Assembly: GCA_003550305.1 (NCBI GenBank)
Contig: QKYT01000178.1
Location: 1-64,000, forward strand
DNA: 64,000 nt
DNA from: Glomus cerebriforme
Taxonomy: Eukaryota > Glomeromycota > Glomeromycetes > Glomerales > Glomeraceae
Direction: 5' to 3'
In this document: piece after piece, positions 60,608-64,000 of the stretch
Layout: each line of letters opens with the position of its first letter
Numbering within the stretch: the first letter of the stretch is position 1
The notes under the pieces: model-generated
Seen by the model: only the letters and a program-made list of their open reading frames with translations
Databases searched by the model: none
What the model was told of the DNA's origin: nothing
Translations under genes and position numbers: made by a program

Positions 60608-60618
60608 TTTTTTTTTTT
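60552..60618. repeat. poly-T/poly-A/poly-T block
   Basis: About 31 T, then 25 A, then 11 T, ending 17 bases before the F-box start codon. As drawn, the first two runs would fold into an extreme hairpin. Homopolymers of this size are error-prone in sequencing, so exact lengths are doubtful. Confidence 0.8.
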
Positions 60619-60635
60619 AAATAATCAAAAGAATA

Positions 60636-62580
60636 ATGATATTAACTTCAGCTCAATCAGCACTTTTAAATATCGATTTACTTCATATAATATTTTCAAA
60701 TTTTGAATATCAAGATGATTTATTTAATGCTTTACTTGTACATTCTTATTGGACTTTGGTAAATTTTTTTTTTTTTTATTATATTATATATTTTTCTTGT
60801 ACGAGTTTAAATAACCTTTTTTTTTTTTTTTTTTGTGTTCAATTTTTTTAGGTTATAGTGGACAAATTATGGAAAAAACCAACATGGAAATCATCTAATG
60901 TCTTTCATAAATTTATAACAACACTTCGTAATTCATCTGCAACTTCTTTTAATTATGGTAACTTTGTACAACAAATAACATTTACAACATATCCTGAAAT
61001 ATCTATACCAACTTCTGATGTAAAAATCATTTCTGAAAAATGTAAAAATATAAAATATCTTACTTTTAGTCGAGTCATTTCAATTGATACGGTGGCCATG
61101 TTTTTGAAAAATTGTCCTGATTTAATTTCTTTCGCAATATTTGGTAATAAATCTTCTTTATTAAGTGATGCTTTAAGACCAATTAGGGATGGGAAATGTT
61201 CAAAACTTCAACATTTAGAATTACGAAATTGCAAATCTGAATGGAAACATGATCTTTTAAAAGATATTGGAAAAAGTTGTCCTTTAATTACAACTTTAAT
61301 CATTCCTAGTTTAGTAACAAATACTTTGGCTACTACTATAATAAGTTCTTTTCCTAATTTAAAAGGTTTTACTTGTAGTACAATTACTGGGGCCGGGTTT
61401 ACGATTTTAATAACTGGTTGTCCTAAATTAAAATTTTTATCTTTAGAATTTCCTTATATTAGGTAAGATAAGTACAGTATATATTTTATTTATTTTTATA
61501 TATATTTTTATATATTTATATTTATAAAAAATTAAATCTTAAATATCTAATGATCCTTTTTGTTTTTTTTTTAAAAGTTTTGAGACAGCATTAGCTGTAG
61601 CAATCGATTTTCCACCTTTAGAATCATTTAGTTTAAGAATTAAATCATATAAAGGATTTGATCATTTTGCTAGATTATGGGTACAAGGACAATCTTATCT
61701 TCAACATATTGAATTGGATTCAGCTCGTGGATTATCAGATGATTCTTTTTTACCTATAGCACAATATTGTCATCGATTAGAATCAGTGGAATTAAGATCT
61801 TGTACGAATTTAACTGATTGTTCAATAATAGCATTGGCAAATTATCGAAATATTAAATTAAAAAAATTCACTATAATACATTGTAATCAATTAACTGATT
61901 TAGGATTAAATGAATTAGCTGAACATTGTAAAAATTTAAGAAAATGTAATATATTAGAATGTTTAAATATTTCTCATACAAGTTTATCAAAAATTGTAAA
62001 GAATTGTAACAAATTACAAGAATTTGGTTTTACGAATAGACCAAGAATGACTTCTACTATTGTAATGGAATTAATTAATAATGAAAAAGAAAGTTTTCTT
62101 GAAATTTTGAATATTAGAAGTGATGATTTAGCAACAGCGGATTCTACTGTAAAAAATCCTTATCCAAAATTCGATTTAAATTTAATGGAAAATCTTGCCA
62201 AGAAATGTCAAAATATTAGAAAATTGGGATTAAGATTTAATATGGTAGGATTAAGTCCTGATGTAAGTAAATATTTTTATATTCAACTTTTTTTAAAAAA
62301 ATTTATTCTAATATATATATGTGTGTGTGTGTGTGTTTTTTTCATTTAGGAATTAATACAAGTAATGCATAGATTTCATAAATTAGAAAAATTGGAAATA
62401 TTAAAAATTGGAGGTAAAGTATTTAAAAAAGAACATATAAAAGAATTGGAGACGCATCGTAGGTTAAAAGAAGTTAAATTCGTGGGGAATTTTGCATTGG
62501 ATCAAGATGCAAAAATTTATTTAGTTTATAGGAAAAGTAAAGAAAAATGTCAAGGTCCTTTTATTACATCATCTTCATAA
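60636..62580 (+). CDS. F-box and leucine-rich-repeat protein
   Basis: Four exons (60636-60758, 60852-61462, 61578-62262, 62350-62580), all GT-AG and in frame, give 549 residues. The N-terminus (LNIDLLHIIFSNFEYQDDLF then VHSYWTLVIVDKLWKKPTW) is an F-box, the motif that docks to Skp1 in SCF ubiquitin ligases. The rest is an LRR solenoid with the AMN1/F-box type repeats: LQHLELRNCKSE, LESVELRSCTNLTDCSIIAL, LKKFTIIHCNQLTDLGLNEL and LRKCNILECLNISHTSL. LRRs would select the substrate. F-box/LRR families are large in mycorrhizal fungi, so paralogues are expected. A (TG)n tract lies in the last intron. Confidence 0.92.
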
Positions 62581-63684
62581 ATCATAATACATGTATATAT
62601 ATATTAAAATTAGATTTTTGTATTTATTTATTTATTTTTTTCGTCGTTGTTGTTGTTGGCGGGGAATTCTTTTTAAATTACGTGACTTTTTTTCTTTTTT
62701 TTTTTATAATTTTTTGGACATTGAAAAAAAAAGGCATGTGATTTTCAAAAAATTTAAAATTTTTAAAAAATTTAATAGAATAATTTTTAAATGTTTGATT
62801 ATACAATCATAAAAACATAAAACATTTTTGGCGACAGTATGCTTGCACACTGATGATTGGTAAATACAATTCTTATATCATATATTTCGCTGTGTATCAC
62901 ACATATGTTTTGTGTTATTCAATATCATGCTAATATCACGTTGTCTCAATCAAGGAATCGAATTGATGTTTAACAATTTAATTCATGGAATGAAACTTTG
63001 TATATGAATTAGAATAAATAGACAAGAATTCTATTTAAATATAAAAGTTAGAAAATTTTTTTCATCGCATGTCTTGAGTTTCGGTTAAAAAATGAACCAC
63101 ATGCAGCCAATCAGGTAGGGGTGATTAATCTTACACACGATAAGTTAATTTCAGCCAAGTTACGTGAAATTACACAAATTTCCGAAATTTGTTCGTATCA
63201 CATAAATGTCGCACAAGTGGAAACACGTGACCAGTGTTTTGAAACATCCCGTGTAAAAATAACACTTTCGGACTTTCCTATATGCTCAAAAATCAATTCT
63301 TACACCAAGTGTTTACTGTAGTTCTCGAATTAGCCACATGGCGTTTTTTAAAGATTTATTGGGTCACGCCAATGATTTTCTATCAACTTAAAGAACGTTT
63401 TGATAACGATTGATATTTTAATAATAATAAATGTTAATATCTTTTAAATAATTTATAAATTTATTTTAATATATTCAAACTCTTATATCATAAAGAAAGC
63501 CTCTAAATGCATACTCATGTCTGGTTAGTGATATGTCACTGAAAGTGCGCTTAAATTATTAAAAATTATATACTAAATATTTATAAAATAAAAGGTCTCT
63601 ATGAAACCTGTTTTAACTACCAATGTTAATGTCAGCTGGTAAATTACCATGCTAAGTCAACTGGTAAATTTAATAGCTAAATCT
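62581..63684. other. intergenic region, no gene supported
   Basis: A 66-codon frame at 63121-63321 has somewhat balanced composition and cacgtg motifs nearby (about 63223), but no domain is recognised and it lacks splice partners. The two convergent genes end on either side, so this holds both 3' regions. Confidence 0.4.
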
Positions 63685-63999
63685 TTAAATTAATTTATAT
63701 TTCCCATGAGGACTAACAATCCGTTCAGCCTGGACGCTTGGAACGACGCGAACAGTCATTAGCCTAAAGCGACTCATAATTTCATCGCCAATGGCTGGAC
63801 CAATATGGTAAAATTTCTGGATATAATAAAGTAAAGTTCATGTAAAAATAACAAGAGAGAGAAAAATATATATATTTAAACTTTTATTTTTCCTCTTTAA
63901 ATAAATTCAAAGAAATAAATGTATTTTTTTTCAACACTTACTTTAAAACAATTATATTTATACCAAAAATAAAATGAGGTTGACTCTTTTAACGATAAT
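63685..63999 (-). CDS. 3' end of an unrecognised gene entering from the right edge (partial)
   Basis: On the minus strand 63816-63685 is 44 codons in phase 0 after a CCAG acceptor: KFYHIGPAIGDEIMSRFRLM, then TVRVVPSVQAERIVSPHGKY, KLI and stop. Codon composition is much richer in G+C than the surroundings. An upstream block to the window edge (63999-63942) is open for 19 codons and ends AAA followed by gtaagt, also in phase 0, so two exons can be joined. The upstream block is hydrophobic and A+T-driven and could be chance. I do not recognise the product. Truncated by the window end. Confidence 0.45.
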
Positions 64000-64000
64000 A

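Noticed and set aside
60552..60618. A functional hairpin or terminator from the T/A runs
   Set aside because: Pure homopolymers are common here and error-prone in sequencing, so no function can be supported.
63700..63800. A tRNA or small RNA in the G+C-rich patch at the right edge
   Set aside because: No cloverleaf or A/B boxes; an open minus-strand frame with a phase-0 acceptor explains it better.

Overview
The window looks like nuclear DNA of an arbuscular mycorrhizal fungus, most likely Rhizophagus or a close relative (Glomeromycotina). This rests on extreme A+T richness, genes with many short introns (about 70-105 nt, GT-AG), long homopolymers and microsatellites, and gene types typical of that group: a beta-propeller plus TRP-like ion channel, an F-box/LRR protein, a Zn2Cys6 regulator and relics of Tc1/mariner transposases. 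The taxon is an inference from style and family content, not from a search.

The layout is gene-bearing flanks around a repeat-rich centre. Left flank (1-14.5 kb): a coiled-coil protein with a C-terminal hydrophobic segment (40-2066, +), a TIR element (2.6-3.1 kb), a six-exon ion channel (3455-7462, +), an RNF216/Triad3-like RBR ubiquitin ligase (10432-12703, -) and an Asn/Gln-rich membrane protein (13026-14495, +). Right flank (42-64 kb): a ubiquitin-like plus ADP-ribosyltransferase-like protein with Gln-rich repeats (42107-43906, -), a tandem segmental duplication carrying two small signal-peptide ORFs (44.1-49.0 kb), an omega-3/delta-12-type fatty-acid desaturase (50127-51329, +) next to a broken copy of its own 5' end and an N-gap, a PIG-V/Gpi18 GPI mannosyltransferase (51551-53177, -), a large Zn2Cys6 protein (53673-57134, -), an F-box/LRR protein (60636-62580, +) and a probable last exon of a gene entering from the right (-).

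The centre (about 15.5-41.7 kb) has no intact gene. It holds nested TIR elements and MITEs with readable target-site duplications (Tc1/pogo-type TA; hAT-type 8 bp), retroelement 3' ends with poly(A), two Tc1/mariner transposase pseudogenes, a pseudogene of an unrecognised Cys-containing family, and several minisatellites.

The most unusual structure is three minus-strand arrays of exon-like cassettes (19.64-21.47, 25.87-26.34 and 31.84-33.74 kb), each lying between inverted terminal repeats. In the first and third arrays the cassettes I measured are 34, 37, 43, 46 or 79 nt, nearly all 3n+1. Each has an AG acceptor or a decayed one, ends at a GT donor or a decayed one, and shares one open frame. 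The intervening intron-like DNA carries a recurring palindrome. This suits ancestral mutually exclusive micro-exons inside a mobile element, now decaying mainly by C-to-T changes. No pathway joins the genes of the window; they look like independent loci.
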